From NCBI RefSeq assembly GCF_014202335.1, contig NZ_JACHGP010000007.1, positions 186,001-250,000 of the forward strand: a stretch of 64,000 nucleotides of DNA, read 5' to 3'. Every line of letters starts with the position of its first letter. Within the stretch, counting starts at the first letter, position 1. Shown here piece after piece: positions 8,491-17,425 of this stretch. The notes beneath the pieces were generated by a model. It worked only from the letters and a program-made list of their open reading frames with translations, searched no databases and was not told the origin of the DNA. Source of the stretch: Mycobacterium sp. AZCC_0083 (GTDB lineage: Bacteria > Actinomycetota > Actinomycetes > Mycobacteriales > Mycobacteriaceae). The translations under genes and the position numbers were made by a program.

Positions 8491-8903
8491 GCGGTACCGC
8501 TCCTGCCGTTCGGTCGACCCGGCAGCGGGCGGCCATCTCCGCGCTGCTGGAGAAGCGCGACGAGTTCCGGTCGGCCCAGGAACTGCACGACGAACTGCGC
8601 CGCCGCGGCGATGGCATAGGCCTGACCACGGTGTATCGCACGTTGCAGTCGATGGCCGCCGCGGGACTGCTCGACACGCTGCGCACCGACACCGGCGAGT
8701 CGCTATACCGCCGCTGCTCTGACCACCATCACCACCACCTGGTGTGCCGTACGTGCGGAACGACGGTCGAGGTGCAGGGCGGTCAGGTCGAGAAGTGGAC
8801 CGCCGAGATCGCCACCTCGCACGGCTTCTCCGACGTCAGCCACACCATCGAGATCTTCGGCCTGTGCGCGGAGTGCACCAATGCGGAGACGTCAGGCGAT
8901 TAG
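8487..8903 (+). CDS. zur: Zinc uptake regulator Zur (FurB)
   Basis: This Fur-family repressor of 138 residues shuts zinc uptake genes when zinc is sufficient. The N-terminal winged helix (STRQRAAISALLE, LTTVYRTLQSMAAAGLLD) is followed by the metal domain: the histidine run CSDHHHHHLVC and two structural CxxC pairs (CRTC, CAEC). The GTG start overlaps the smtB stop and has a GGAGGG site just upstream. The last 12 bp overlap the convergent gene. Confidence 0.92.
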   Translation: MSGTAPAVRSTRQRAAISALLEKRDEFRSAQELHDELRRRGDGIGLTTVYRTLQSMAAAGLLDTLRTDTGESLYRRCSDHHHHHLVCRTCGTTVEVQGGQVEKWTAEIATSHGFSDVSHTIEIFGLCAECTNAETSGD

Positions 8904-9341
8904 CGCCGCGCGGACGTCGGCGCCGGTGGACAACACCATGAGGATCAACGTGCGCAACGCGTCGTCGGTCAGCCCTGCCGCTGGAAAGTTGTAGCGCAGC
9001 AGCACATCGGCCACCTTCTTGGCGGTGGACCGGCGTGCCGTGGACTTGGCGGACGAGCCGTTGGCGGAGGTATCGACCAGCTTGGGGACGAGTGTCACCG
9101 TGCCAAGCATCGTCTTGGTGGCGTGATCGCTGACCAGTTCACGGGTCTTGTTCGTCAGCGGCAGATCCCACGCCAGCGGCTGGGTGAGCGACACCATCTC
9201 AAGGCCCTCGGCGATCGTCACGACCCGCAGCGAGGCCACGATGCCGTCCACGGTCACCGTGAGCGCGCCGTCGGATTCCTCGACGACGGTCATCACCTCG
9301 TCGAGTGCCGACGTCAACTGCTGCAGGAGGGTCGGCATCAT
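8892..9341 (-). CDS. Conserved hypothetical protein (Rv2360c-like)
   Basis: A protein of 149 residues with no signal peptide or membrane helix. It has a beta-rich first half (ALTVTVDGIVASLRVVTIAEG) and a basic Ser/Lys/Arg-rich linker near residue 105 (SSAKSTARRSTAKK), then a short helical C-terminus. It matches the position and size of Rv2360c. The ATGA overlap with uppS suggests translational coupling in a recO-uppS operon. Function unknown. Confidence 0.75.
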   Translation of the reverse strand: MMPTLLQQLTSALDEVMTVVEESDGALTVTVDGIVASLRVVTIAEGLEMVSLTQPLAWDLPLTNKTRELVSDHATKTMLGTVTLVPKLVDTSANGSSAKSTARRSTAKKVADVLLRYNFPAAGLTDDALRTLILMVLSTGADVRAALIA

Positions 9342-10228
9342 TCGGCCCTGCCGAAGCGTCGGTTGCGGTTCACATACTCCATGCACGCCTCCCAGAGGTC
9401 GCGGCGATCGTAGTCGGGCCACAGCTTTTCCTGGAAGACGAACTCGGCATACGCTGCCTGCCACAGCAGGAAGTTGCTCGCCCGCCGCTCCCCCGACGTC
9501 CGGATGAACAGGTCGACGTCCGGGATGTCCGCCCGGTGCAGGTGCTTGGCGAAGGTGGCCTCGGAGATCCGGCCAGGGCTGACCTTTCCGTCCACGGCTT
9601 CCTGCGCGAGTTCCCTTGCCGCCTCGACGATCTCGGTGCGGCCGCCATAGTTCACGCAGTAGTTGATCGTGATGACGTCGTTGCCCACCGTCATCTGTTC
9701 GGCGATGTCGAACTCCTTGATCACGCTGCGCCACATCCGCGGTCGGGAGCCGACCCAGCGCATCCGCACGCCCATCGCGTTGAGGTTCTCCCTGCGACGT
9801 CGCACCACCTCGCGGTTGAACCCCATCAGGAAGCGCACCTCCTCGGCGCTGCGCTTCCAGTTCTCCGTCGAGAAGGCATACACGGTGAGGTGCTTGATGC
9901 CGATTTCGATGGCGCCGCAGGTGATGTCGATGAGCACGGCCTCGCCCATCTTGTGCCCCTCGGTTCGGCCGAGCCCGCGCTGAGTGGCCCACCGACCGTT
10001 GCCGTCCATCACGACCGCGACGTGGTTGGGCACCTGGCCCTCGGGGATCAGTGGTGCCGATTCCTTCGACGTGTGCTGCGGAGGGCGCGAGAAGGGACCG
10101 TTGGTCTTGGGCGGAAGATCGGGGAAGATCACCGGCCAGGTGGACTTGTCCGGGAACGTCGGATAGTCGTCAGGCGCCGGGGGCAGCTGTGGGTAGGTAA
10201 CCTTGCCCCTCTTCAATGCCATGGGCAA
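9338..10228 (-). CDS. uppS: Decaprenyl diphosphate synthase
   Basis: This cis-prenyltransferase of 296 residues corresponds to Rv2361c. It makes the decaprenyl diphosphate carrier used for peptidoglycan, arabinogalactan and LAM. The catalytic motif VVMDGNGRWATQRG is clear, as are YAFSTENWKR, NYGGRTEIVEA and DLFIRTSGERRASNFLLWQ. The N-terminal Pro-rich extension is typical of mycobacteria. Its start overlaps the end of recO by about 59 bp, or 53 bp if the second Met is used. Confidence 0.95.
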   Translation of the reverse strand: MPMALKRGKVTYPQLPPAPDDYPTFPDKSTWPVIFPDLPPKTNGPFSRPPQHTSKESAPLIPEGQVPNHVAVVMDGNGRWATQRGLGRTEGHKMGEAVLIDITCGAIEIGIKHLTVYAFSTENWKRSAEEVRFLMGFNREVVRRRRENLNAMGVRMRWVGSRPRMWRSVIKEFDIAEQMTVGNDVITINYCVNYGGRTEIVEAARELAQEAVDGKVSPGRISEATFAKHLHRADIPDVDLFIRTSGERRASNFLLWQAAYAEFVFQEKLWPDYDRRDLWEACMEYVNRNRRFGRAE

Positions 10229-11018
10229 TATCCTGCCCGAACAGGGCCGCCCGTCGGTCGGCGACCGTGGTATCGATCCGATAGACCCGTTCGACCAGCG
10301 GCAACGTCCGCATCTGCCGTTCGAGGTGCCACTGCAGGTGCGCAGCCACCAGCCCGCTGGCCTGGCTGCGGTGGGATGGCGAGGACGCCTCGGCCGCCTC
10401 CCAGTCGCCGTCGTGCAGCGCGGCCATCAGGTCCATCACACCCTGCGGCGGCGTGACCGACCCCGACGGGCGGCAGTGCACGCACACGCTGCCGCCTGCG
10501 CCGACGTGGAACGCGCGGTGCGGGCCTGGCGTCGCGCAGCGGGCGCATTCGATGAGCGCCGGTGCCCATCCCGCGATGCCCATGGCTCGCAGCAGGTAGG
10601 CGTCCAGCACCAACTCCCGTGGCCGATTGCCATCGGCCACCGCTCGCAGCGCAGCGACGGTCAGCCGGTGCAAATCAGGCACCGGGGCGTGCTCCTCGCC
10701 TGCCAGCCGCTCGGCGGTCTCCAGCACGGCGCATCCGCAGGTGTAGCGGCCGTAGTCACTGACGATGTCGCTGGCGAACGCGTCGATGGCCTGCACCTGG
10801 GTCACGATGTCGAGGTTCCGGCCGGGATGCAGTTGCACGTCGATGTGCGCGAACGGCTCCAGCCGGGCACCGAACTTGCTGCGGGTGCGGCGAACTCCCT
10901 TGGCCACGGCACGGACCAGACCGTGCTCGCGGGTGAGCAGGGTCACGATCCGGTCGGCCTCGCCGAGCTTGTGCTGGCGCAGCACCACCGCCCGATCCCG
11001 GTACAACCGCATTGCCAC
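10170..11018 (-). CDS. recO: DNA repair protein RecO
   Basis: This protein of 282 residues loads RecA onto SSB-coated DNA together with RecR. The N-terminal OB fold (YRDRAVVLRQHKLGEADRIV) and the C-terminal zinc site (CARCATPGPHRAF and VCVHC) are visible. It is first in an operon with uppS and the Rv2360c-like gene, and divergent from the amidase gene. Confidence 0.93.
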   Translation of the reverse strand: MAMRLYRDRAVVLRQHKLGEADRIVTLLTREHGLVRAVAKGVRRTRSKFGARLEPFAHIDVQLHPGRNLDIVTQVQAIDAFASDIVSDYGRYTCGCAVLETAERLAGEEHAPVPDLHRLTVAALRAVADGNRPRELVLDAYLLRAMGIAGWAPALIECARCATPGPHRAFHVGAGGSVCVHCRPSGSVTPPQGVMDLMAALHDGDWEAAEASSPSHRSQASGLVAAHLQWHLERQMRTLPLVERVYRIDTTVADRRAALFGQDIAHGIEEGQGYLPTAAPGA

Positions 11019-11091
11019 AGTCTCCCATTGCGGGGCGACAACGTCGGTGAGGCTTACCAGTCCGAGTCGGATCTATATCCTCGGTGCCAAC

Positions 11092-12573
11092 ATGGCTGAG
11101 TTTTCCCCCACCACCCCGCCCAAGTTTTCCCCCACCACCCCGCCCAAACCCCGCTCCGACCGGTTCCCCACCCTGACCCAACAGCTGTACCAACTCGCCA
11201 GCAGCAGAGTCACATCCGAAGAACTGGTCCAACGGTCGCTGCGCGCCATCACCGCCAGCCAATCCACGCTGAACGCATTCCGGGTGGTCATGACCGACCA
11301 GGCCCTTGCCGACGCTCGGGAAGCGGATCGCAAGCGGGCTGCAGGGCAATACCTTCCGTTGCTCGGCATCCCGATCGCCGTGAAGGACGACGTGGACGTC
11401 GCGGGGACGCCGACCAGATTCGGCACGTCGGGCCCCGTACCGGACGCCACCGCCGACGCCGAGGTGGTGCGCCGGTTGCGTGCCGCGGGGGCGATCATCG
11501 TGGGCAAGACGAACACCTGCGAACTCGGTCAATGGCCGTTCACCAGCGGCCCTGCCTTCGGGCACACGCGCAACCCGTGGTCGCGCGACCACACGCCGGG
11601 CGGGTCGTCGGGCGGCAGCGCCGCAGCGGTGGCTGCGGGTCTGGTCACCGCGGCGATCGGCTCCGACGGCGCGGGCAGCGTCCGCGTCCCGGCGGCCTGG
11701 ACGCACCTCGTCGGCATCAAACCGCAGCGCGGCCGCATCTCGACGTGGCCGCTGCCGGAGGCATTCAACGGCATCACCGTCAACGGCGTGCTCGCCCGCA
11801 CCGTCGCCGACGCGGCGCTGGTGCTCGACGCCGCGTCGGGCAACGTCGACGGGGATCTGCACAAACCACCACCGGTGCGGGTGGCGGAGTACCTGGGCAA
11901 GGCGCCGGGTCCGCTCACCGTGGCGATGTCGACGAAGTTCCCGTTCAACGGCTTCAAGGCCAAGCTGCATCCCGAGATCCGGGCGGCCATGGAGGTGATC
12001 GCGGGCCAACTCGTGGACCTCGGCCACACCGTCCGGCCCGCCGACCCCGACTACGGGGTGCAGATGTCGTGGAACTTCCTGTCCCGGTCCACCTCCGGGC
12101 TGCTGGATTGGGCGGATCGCCTGGGTCCCACCGTCGCGCTGGAAGAGCGCACCAAGAGCAATATGTTCGTCGGCCGGCTGCTCTCGGAGCAGGCGCTGCG
12201 CAAGGCCAGAGCCCAGGAGGCGGCCACCCAACGGCGCATCGGATGGATCTTCAACCTGGCCGACGTCGTGCTGGCCCCGACCACGGCACTTCCGCCGCCC
12301 GGCATCCATGACTTCGACCGGCGGGGCGGCCTGTCCACCGATCGCGCGATGATTCGCGCGTGTCCGGTGACCTGGCCGTGGAATCTGCTGGGCTGGCCCT
12401 CGATCAACGTCCCTGCGGGGTTCACCTCCGACGGGCTGCCGATCGGCGTGCAACTGATGGGACCCGCCGACAGCGAGCCGATGCTCGTCTCGCTGGCGGC
12501 CGAACTCGAGGCGCTGGGCAACTGGTCGAATGCCCAGCCCGACGTGTGGTGGGACGAGCCCGGCCCCGAGTAG
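11092..12573 (+). CDS. amiA2: Amidase signature-family amidase
   Basis: This amidase of 493 residues is homologous to Rv2363 (amiA2). The Ser-cisSer-Lys site is seen: the lysine in GIPIAVKDDVDVAG, and the serines in the Gly/Ser-rich box TPGGSSGGSAAAVA and in SDGAGSVRVPA. Such enzymes cleave small amides; the natural substrate is unknown. The N-terminus carries a perfect 8-residue tandem duplication (FSPTTPPK twice), encoded by two 24-bp copies differing at one base. The start follows from the family alignment and the divergent recO. Confidence 0.9.
   Translation: MAEFSPTTPPKFSPTTPPKPRSDRFPTLTQQLYQLASSRVTSEELVQRSLRAITASQSTLNAFRVVMTDQALADAREADRKRAAGQYLPLLGIPIAVKDDVDVAGTPTRFGTSGPVPDATADAEVVRRLRAAGAIIVGKTNTCELGQWPFTSGPAFGHTRNPWSRDHTPGGSSGGSAAAVAAGLVTAAIGSDGAGSVRVPAAWTHLVGIKPQRGRISTWPLPEAFNGITVNGVLARTVADAALVLDAASGNVDGDLHKPPPVRVAEYLGKAPGPLTVAMSTKFPFNGFKAKLHPEIRAAMEVIAGQLVDLGHTVRPADPDYGVQMSWNFLSRSTSGLLDWADRLGPTVALEERTKSNMFVGRLLSEQALRKARAQEAATQRRIGWIFNLADVVLAPTTALPPPGIHDFDRRGGLSTDRAMIRACPVTWPWNLLGWPSINVPAGFTSDGLPIGVQLMGPADSEPMLVSLAAELEALGNWSNAQPDVWWDEPGPE
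11101..11148 (+). repeat. 24-bp tandem duplication in the amidase gene
   Basis: Two copies of a C-rich 24-mer differ only at the last base. They add FSPTTPPK twice to the disordered N-terminus. It is a likely site of copy-number change by slippage. Confidence 0.85.
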
Positions 12574-12610
12574 CCGCTGTTTGCACGCCGAGTCGTCGCG
12601 CACTCGCGTA

Positions 12611-13120
12611 ATGTCCACCACCGTGAAGATCAGCGATGCCGCCCGGTCATGCGCGCGGGCACTGCCCGTACTCGCGGTGGTCGGCGGCGCCGTCATCGCG
12701 ATGCCGTCAGCCCATGCCGACAACAAGCGGCTCAACGACGGCGTGGTCGCCAACGTCTACACCGTTCAGCATCAGCACGGCTGCACCAACAACGTGGTGA
12801 TCAACCCGCAGTTGCGGTTGGCCGCGGAGTGGCAGGCCAACGACGTGCTCAACAACCGCGCGCTCGACGGTGACATCGGCTCCGACGGCACGAATGTCCA
12901 GGACCGCGCCAATGCCGCGGGATACAAGGGCATCGCCTCCGAGACGGTGGCGATCAACCCGGCGCTGGCGATCAACGGCGTCGAGATCATGAACCAGTGG
13001 TACTACCGGCCCGACTACATGGCGATCATGTCCAACTGCGCCAACATCCAGATGGGCGTGTGGTCGGTGAACAGCCTGGACCGCTCGGTCGTCGTCGCGG
13101 TGTACGGCCAGCCCAGCTGA
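12611..13120 (+). CDS. Secreted CAP/SCP-superfamily protein
   Basis: A protein of 169 residues. A signal peptide covers residues 1-37 (hydrophobic LPVLAVVGGAVIAM, cleavage after SAHA). The rest resembles bacterial CAP (CRISP/antigen-5/PR-1) domains: LRLAAEWQANDV, then GSDGTNVQDRANAAGY, SETVA, a central Trp and a final strand. Four cysteines would not be expected; only two are seen, probably one disulfide. Bacterial CAP proteins are mostly of unknown role. M. tuberculosis has no gene in this spot between amiA2 and era. Confidence 0.7.
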   Translation: MSTTVKISDAARSCARALPVLAVVGGAVIAMPSAHADNKRLNDGVVANVYTVQHQHGCTNNVVINPQLRLAAEWQANDVLNNRALDGDIGSDGTNVQDRANAAGYKGIASETVAINPALAINGVEIMNQWYYRPDYMAIMSNCANIQMGVWSVNSLDRSVVVAVYGQPS

Positions 13121-13121
13121 C

Positions 13122-14033
13122 TCAGAACCCCAGTCGGCCAAGCTGTTTGGGGTCGCGCTGCCAGTTCTTCGCGATCTTGACGCGCAGCTCGAGGTACACC
13201 TTGGTGCCGAGCAGCTTCTCGATCTGAGTACGCGCAGCGGTGCCAACCTCGCGTAGCCGGGCGCCGCCCTTGCCGATCACGATGCCCTTCTGACTGTCCC
13301 GTTCGACGTACAGGATCGCGCGCACGTCGATGAGTTCGCCTTGTTCTTCCGTGCGGCCCTCGCGCTCGCTGATCTCGTCGATGACGACGGCCAGTGAGTG
13401 CGGAAGCTCGTCGTGCACACCTTCCAGCGCGGCCTCGCGGATCAGCTCGGCCATCAGCACTTCCTCCGGCTCGTCGGTGAGCTCACCGTCGGGGTAGAAC
13501 GCCGGTCCCGGTTCCAGTTGTCCGACCAGCACGTCGATGAGCACGTCGACCTGCTCGCCCGTGGTGGCCGAGACAGGCACGATCTCGCACTGGCCACCGG
13601 TCAGTTCGTTGACGGCGAGCAGTTGGGCTGCGACCTTCTCCTTGGACACCTTGTCGGTCTTGGTCACGATCACGATCAACGTGGTTCTCGGCGCGACGGC
13701 GCGGATCTGGTCATAGATCCACCGGTCTCCCGGTCCGATCGTCTCGTCGGCGGGGATGCACAGGCCGATGACGTCGACCTCGGAGTAGGTGCCCTTCACC
13801 AGCTCGTTCAGCCGCTGACCCAGAAGCGTGCGCGGCCGGTGCAGACCTGGGGTGTCGACGAGGACGATCTGAAAGTCCTCGCGGTGCACGATGCCGCGGA
13901 TGGTGTGGCGGGTGGTCTGCGGGCGGTTGGACGTGATCGCTACCTTGGTGCCCACCAGCGCGTTCGTCAGCGTCGACTTGCCGGTGTTGGGCCGCCCGAC
14001 GAAACACACGAAACCGGAACGGAACTCGCTCAT
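13122..14033 (-). CDS. era: GTPase Era
   Basis: This small Ras-like GTPase of 303 residues checks 16S rRNA 3' end maturation and 30S assembly. Motifs are G1 GRPNTGKST, G3 DTPG, G4 TKTD, and the C-terminal KH domain (YVERDSQKGIVIGKGGARL). Its start overlaps the previous gene in an ATGA junction. It closes the phoH-ybeY-CBS-era operon, a ribosome-maturation group. Confidence 0.96.
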   Translation of the reverse strand: MSEFRSGFVCFVGRPNTGKSTLTNALVGTKVAITSNRPQTTRHTIRGIVHREDFQIVLVDTPGLHRPRTLLGQRLNELVKGTYSEVDVIGLCIPADETIGPGDRWIYDQIRAVAPRTTLIVIVTKTDKVSKEKVAAQLLAVNELTGGQCEIVPVSATTGEQVDVLIDVLVGQLEPGPAFYPDGELTDEPEEVLMAELIREAALEGVHDELPHSLAVVIDEISEREGRTEEQGELIDVRAILYVERDSQKGIVIGKGGARLREVGTAARTQIEKLLGTKVYLELRVKIAKNWQRDPKQLGRLGF

Positions 14034-14353
14034 GTGGGGTTCCCCGCACGATCCGTGACGATGACGACGGCGTCGGCTGACAACTCGTGTACCGCGGCAA
14101 CGCCTGCGTCGTCGGCCGAGCCGCCGACAAGTACCGCCGCTTCGAGGCCGGACGCTCCGCTCGACACCGCGGCGGCGACGGCAGCCTGAAGTGCGGTCAG
14201 CGACAACGCGTTCAGCGTGACGGGCGCGCCGGCGTAGGTCCGGCCGTCGGCGTCGCGCACCGCTGCCCCGTTACCCGCCTCCGCGCGTGCCATCGCACCA
14301 CGCGCGAGTACCACCAGCTTGGCGTCCTCGGCATCAAGATCGTTCGGGCTCAT
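14030..14353 (-). CDS. Small deaminase-fold protein (Rv2365c-like)
   Basis: A protein of 107 residues. The Ala-rich sequence (RDADGRTYAGAPV, LTALQAAVAAAVSSG, AAVLVGGSADDAGV) resembles the cytidine-deaminase fold, but the zinc ligands (HAE and PCxxC) are missing, so it is probably not an enzyme. It is coupled by 4-bp overlaps to the CBS transporter before it and era after it, which is conserved in mycobacteria. Confidence 0.7.
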   Translation of the reverse strand: MSPNDLDAEDAKLVVLARGAMARAEAGNGAAVRDADGRTYAGAPVTLNALSLTALQAAVAAAVSSGASGLEAAVLVGGSADDAGVAAVHELSADAVVIVTDRAGNPT

Positions 14354-15636
14354 GCCCTTTCCTCCTCCGGCTCGGTCGGTTGGACGAGCACGGTGCCGAT
14401 GCGCACCCGGCCACGATGGTCCTGGCCGCCCTCGGCACGCAGCCGCAGCGAGTCCCAGGTCACCTCGGCGCCCGGCAGCGGCACCCGGCCCAGCTCGTGG
14501 GCGAGCAGCCCGCCGACGGTGTCCACGTCGAGGTCCTCGTCGACCTCGAGGTCATACAGTTCGGCGAGGTCCTCCAGTGGCAGCCGGGCAGACACGCGGT
14601 AGTTGCGGTCACCCAGTTCCTCGACGGGGGCGACCTCGTCGGTGTCGTACTCGTCGGCGATCTCGCCGACGATCTCCTCCAACACGTCCTCGATGGTGAC
14701 CAGGCCGGCGATCGCGCCGTATTCGTCGACCAGCAGCGCCATGTGGTTTCGGTCGCGTTGCATCTCGCGCAGCAGCGCGTCGAGCGGCTTGGAGTCGGGC
14801 ACGAACACCGCGGGGCGCATCACCTCGGTGGCCTTGGTGTCACGGCCACCGTTGGTCGAGTAGTACGTCTGCTGAACGAGATCCTTGAGATAGACGACGC
14901 CGACGACGTCATCGACGTTCTCACCGATCACCGGTATGCGCGAGTGCCCGCTACGCACGGCCAGCGACGTGGCCTGGCCCGCAGTCTTGTCGGACTCGAT
15001 CCACACCATCTCGGTGCGAGGCACCATGACCTCACGTGCCGGGGTGTCGCCGAGTTCGAAGACCGACTGGATCATCCGTCGCTCGTCGTCGGCGACCACG
15101 CCACGTTGCTGCGCGAGGTCGACCACCTCACGAAGTTCGATTTCGGAGGCGAACGGGCCGTTGCGGAAACCGCGGCCCGGCGTGAGCGCGTTGCCCATCA
15201 GCACCAGCAGGCGGCTCAGCGGTGTGAGTAGTAGCGAGATCGCTTGCAGCGGAAGGGCGGCGATCAGCGCGATGGAGTAGGCGTGCTGGCGGCCGAGGGT
15301 GCGCGGGCCGACCCCGATGGCCACGAAGCTGACCACCACCATGATGCCGGCGGCGGCCAACAAACCCCACGTCATCCCGAGGCCTTCGTACAGGTAGGCC
15401 ACCAGCATCACGGTTGCCGCCGTCTCGCACGTGATGCGCAGCAGGACAACAAGATTGATGTAGCGCGGCCGGTCGGCGATGATGCTGGCCAGTCGAGCCG
15501 CGCCTGGGCGATCGTCGCGCACCAACTCGTCGACCCTGGCGATGGAGACGGTGCTGACGGCGGCGTCGATCGCGGCGAACAGACCACCGAGCCCGATGAG
15601 CGCGAGAGCGCCTATGAGTGAAGCGATTCCGGTCAC
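14350..15636 (-). CDS. CNNM/CorC-type membrane protein with CBS domains
   Basis: A protein of 428 residues, homologue of Rv2366c. The N-terminal DUF21/CNNM membrane domain has about four helices (LIGALALIGLGGLFAAIDAA, VWGLL-type segment near residue 90). A pair of CBS domains follows (VMVPRTEMVWIE, SRIPVIGENVDDVVGV, MALLVDEYGAIAGLVTIEDV), then a CorC/HlyC C-terminal domain. The family is linked to Mg/Co homeostasis. The GTG start overlaps the ybeY stop by 4 bp. Confidence 0.9.
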   Translation of the reverse strand: MTGIASLIGALALIGLGGLFAAIDAAVSTVSIARVDELVRDDRPGAARLASIIADRPRYINLVVLLRITCETAATVMLVAYLYEGLGMTWGLLAAAGIMVVVSFVAIGVGPRTLGRQHAYSIALIAALPLQAISLLLTPLSRLLVLMGNALTPGRGFRNGPFASEIELREVVDLAQQRGVVADDERRMIQSVFELGDTPAREVMVPRTEMVWIESDKTAGQATSLAVRSGHSRIPVIGENVDDVVGVVYLKDLVQQTYYSTNGGRDTKATEVMRPAVFVPDSKPLDALLREMQRDRNHMALLVDEYGAIAGLVTIEDVLEEIVGEIADEYDTDEVAPVEELGDRNYRVSARLPLEDLAELYDLEVDEDLDVDTVGGLLAHELGRVPLPGAEVTWDSLRLRAEGGQDHRGRVRIGTVLVQPTEPEEERA

Positions 15637-16169
15637 GGGTGGTCGAAGAATCGGGATTCGTCGAGCAGGCGCCGGTCCCGTTCGGTCTGGCGCTCCTGGT
15701 GGTATGCCGCGACCTGATCGGCCACCCACTGTTCGAGCAGCTGGCCTTGCAGGGCGAACATCTCCTTCTCCTCGTCCGGCTCGGCGTGGTCGTAGCCGAG
15801 CAGGTGCAGCACGCCGTGCACGGTCAGCAGCGCAAGCTCGTGACCGAGCGAATGTCCTGCCTTCTCAGCCTGTTTGGCCGCGAACTCCGGGCACAGCACG
15901 ATGTCGCCGAGCATTGCCGGACCCGGATCGGGCGCATCGGGGCGGCCACCCGGTTCGAGCTCGTCCATCGGGAAGCTCATCACGTCGGTGGGTCCCGGCA
16001 GATCCATCCATCGCATGTGCAGGTCGGCCATGGCCGAGGTGTCGAGCAGCACCATCGACAGTTCGGCGGCCGGGTTCACGTCCATCTTCTCGATGACGAA
16101 CTTTGCGACGCTGATGAGTTCGGTCTCTGAGACGTCGACGCCCGACTCGTTGGATACCTCGATGCTCAT
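15633..16169 (-). CDS. ybeY: rRNA maturation endoribonuclease YbeY
   Basis: This zinc metalloprotein of 178 residues is needed for 16S rRNA 3' processing and late 70S quality control. The metal motif HGVLHLLGYDH is intact, with PTDVMSFPMDE and LGDIVLCPE upstream. A GTG 18 nt further upstream is also possible. ATG was preferred because MSIEVSNESG matches the family N-terminus. Confidence 0.93.
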   Translation of the reverse strand: MSIEVSNESGVDVSETELISVAKFVIEKMDVNPAAELSMVLLDTSAMADLHMRWMDLPGPTDVMSFPMDELEPGGRPDAPDPGPAMLGDIVLCPEFAAKQAEKAGHSLGHELALLTVHGVLHLLGYDHAEPDEEKEMFALQGQLLEQWVADQVAAYHQERQTERDRRLLDESRFFDHP

Positions 16170-16203
16170 GCGGCGGTCACCGCGCACGTGAGGAGCAAGA
16201 TAT

Positions 16204-17241
16204 TCACCGGCGGGGCCGGCCGGGGCCGGCCCGGCGCTGCGAGCGGTTCAACGACACGGGTTCCTCGGCTCTGGCGTAGGCGTCGACGATCTCGGACACC
16301 AGGCGGTGGCGCACCACGTCGGAGCTGGTGAGCTCGGAGACGTAGATGTCGTCGATGCCGTCGAGGACCTCGACCGCCGCCCGCAGGCCCGACCTGGCGC
16401 CTCCTTGCAGATCGACCTGTGTGACGTCACCGGTGACGACGATCTTCGACCCAAATCCCAAGCGGGTCAAGAACATCTTCATCTGCTCGGCGGTGGTGTT
16501 CTGCGCCTCGTCGAGGATGATGAACGCATCATTGAGCGTCCGGCCCCGCATGAAAGCCAGCGGCGCGACCTCGATCACCCCGGCGGTCATGAGCTTCGGG
16601 ATCAGCTCGGAATCCATCATGTCGTGCAGCGCGTCGTAGAGCGGGCGCAGGTAGGGGTCGATCTTCTCGTAGAGCGTGCCCGGCAGAAAGCCAAGGCGCT
16701 CACCGGCTTCCACGGCCGGGCGGGTGAGGATGATGCGGGAGACCTGCTTGGACTGCAGGGCCTTGACCGCCTTGGCCATGGCCAGATACGTCTTGCCCGT
16801 GCCCGCAGGGCCGATGCCGAACACGATGGTGTGCGCGTCGATGGCGTCGACGTAGCGCTTCTGGTTCAGCGTCTTGGGGCGGATCGTCTTGCCGCGCCGC
16901 GACAGGATGTCCAGCGTCAGCACCTCGGCGGGCGACTCTTCGTCGGTGCCGGTCAGCATGGCGACGCTGTGGCGCACGGCCTCGGGGGTGAGGGTCTGGC
17001 CACCGGCCGCCACGGCGATGAGCTCCGTCACCGCTCGCTCGGCAAGGGCCACGTCGGCGGGTTCGCCGGTCAGGGTGAGAGCGTTGCCGCGGACGTGGAT
17101 GTCGGCGGTCAACAGTCGCTCAAGCGCCCGCAGATTCTCGTCGGCGGAACCAAGGAGGCCCACCACGAGATCGGGCGGAACATTGATGCTGCTTCGAACG
17201 GACGTGTCCGATGAGGCAGCGCTCGTCTCGCGGGGTGTCAC
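16204..17241 (-). CDS. phoH: PhoH-family ATPase
   Basis: This P-loop ATPase of 345 residues corresponds to Rv2368c. An N-terminal KH-like part precedes Walker A (FGIGPAGTGKTYLAMA) and Walker B with IILDEAQN. In most bacteria it sits beside ybeY and is thought to work with RNA. It heads the operon phoH-ybeY-CBS-Rv2365c-like-era. Confidence 0.92.
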   Translation of the reverse strand: MTPRETSAASSDTSVRSSINVPPDLVVGLLGSADENLRALERLLTADIHVRGNALTLTGEPADVALAERAVTELIAVAAGGQTLTPEAVRHSVAMLTGTDEESPAEVLTLDILSRRGKTIRPKTLNQKRYVDAIDAHTIVFGIGPAGTGKTYLAMAKAVKALQSKQVSRIILTRPAVEAGERLGFLPGTLYEKIDPYLRPLYDALHDMMDSELIPKLMTAGVIEVAPLAFMRGRTLNDAFIILDEAQNTTAEQMKMFLTRLGFGSKIVVTGDVTQVDLQGGARSGLRAAVEVLDGIDDIYVSELTSSDVVRHRLVSEIVDAYARAEEPVSLNRSQRRAGPGRPRR

Positions 17242-17425
17242 GTGGGGTTCAGTGCCTGCTTCCTGGGTTCTAACCGGGTTGTGCGTCTCGAGGGGAGTTT
17301 ACCGCTGGTCACCGTCACGCCCCAATGGTTATGCCGACGGCGTCCCCGTTCAGCGGGCGCGCCGTCGCAGGTCGAGGCGATAATCGTCGGATGTGCACCG
17401 GTGTGAGCGCGAAATCGCGGCGGCA

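Noticed and set aside
10756..12753. Long open frame opposite the amidase gene
   Set aside because: Antisense shadow; it also runs into the end of recO in the wrong frame.
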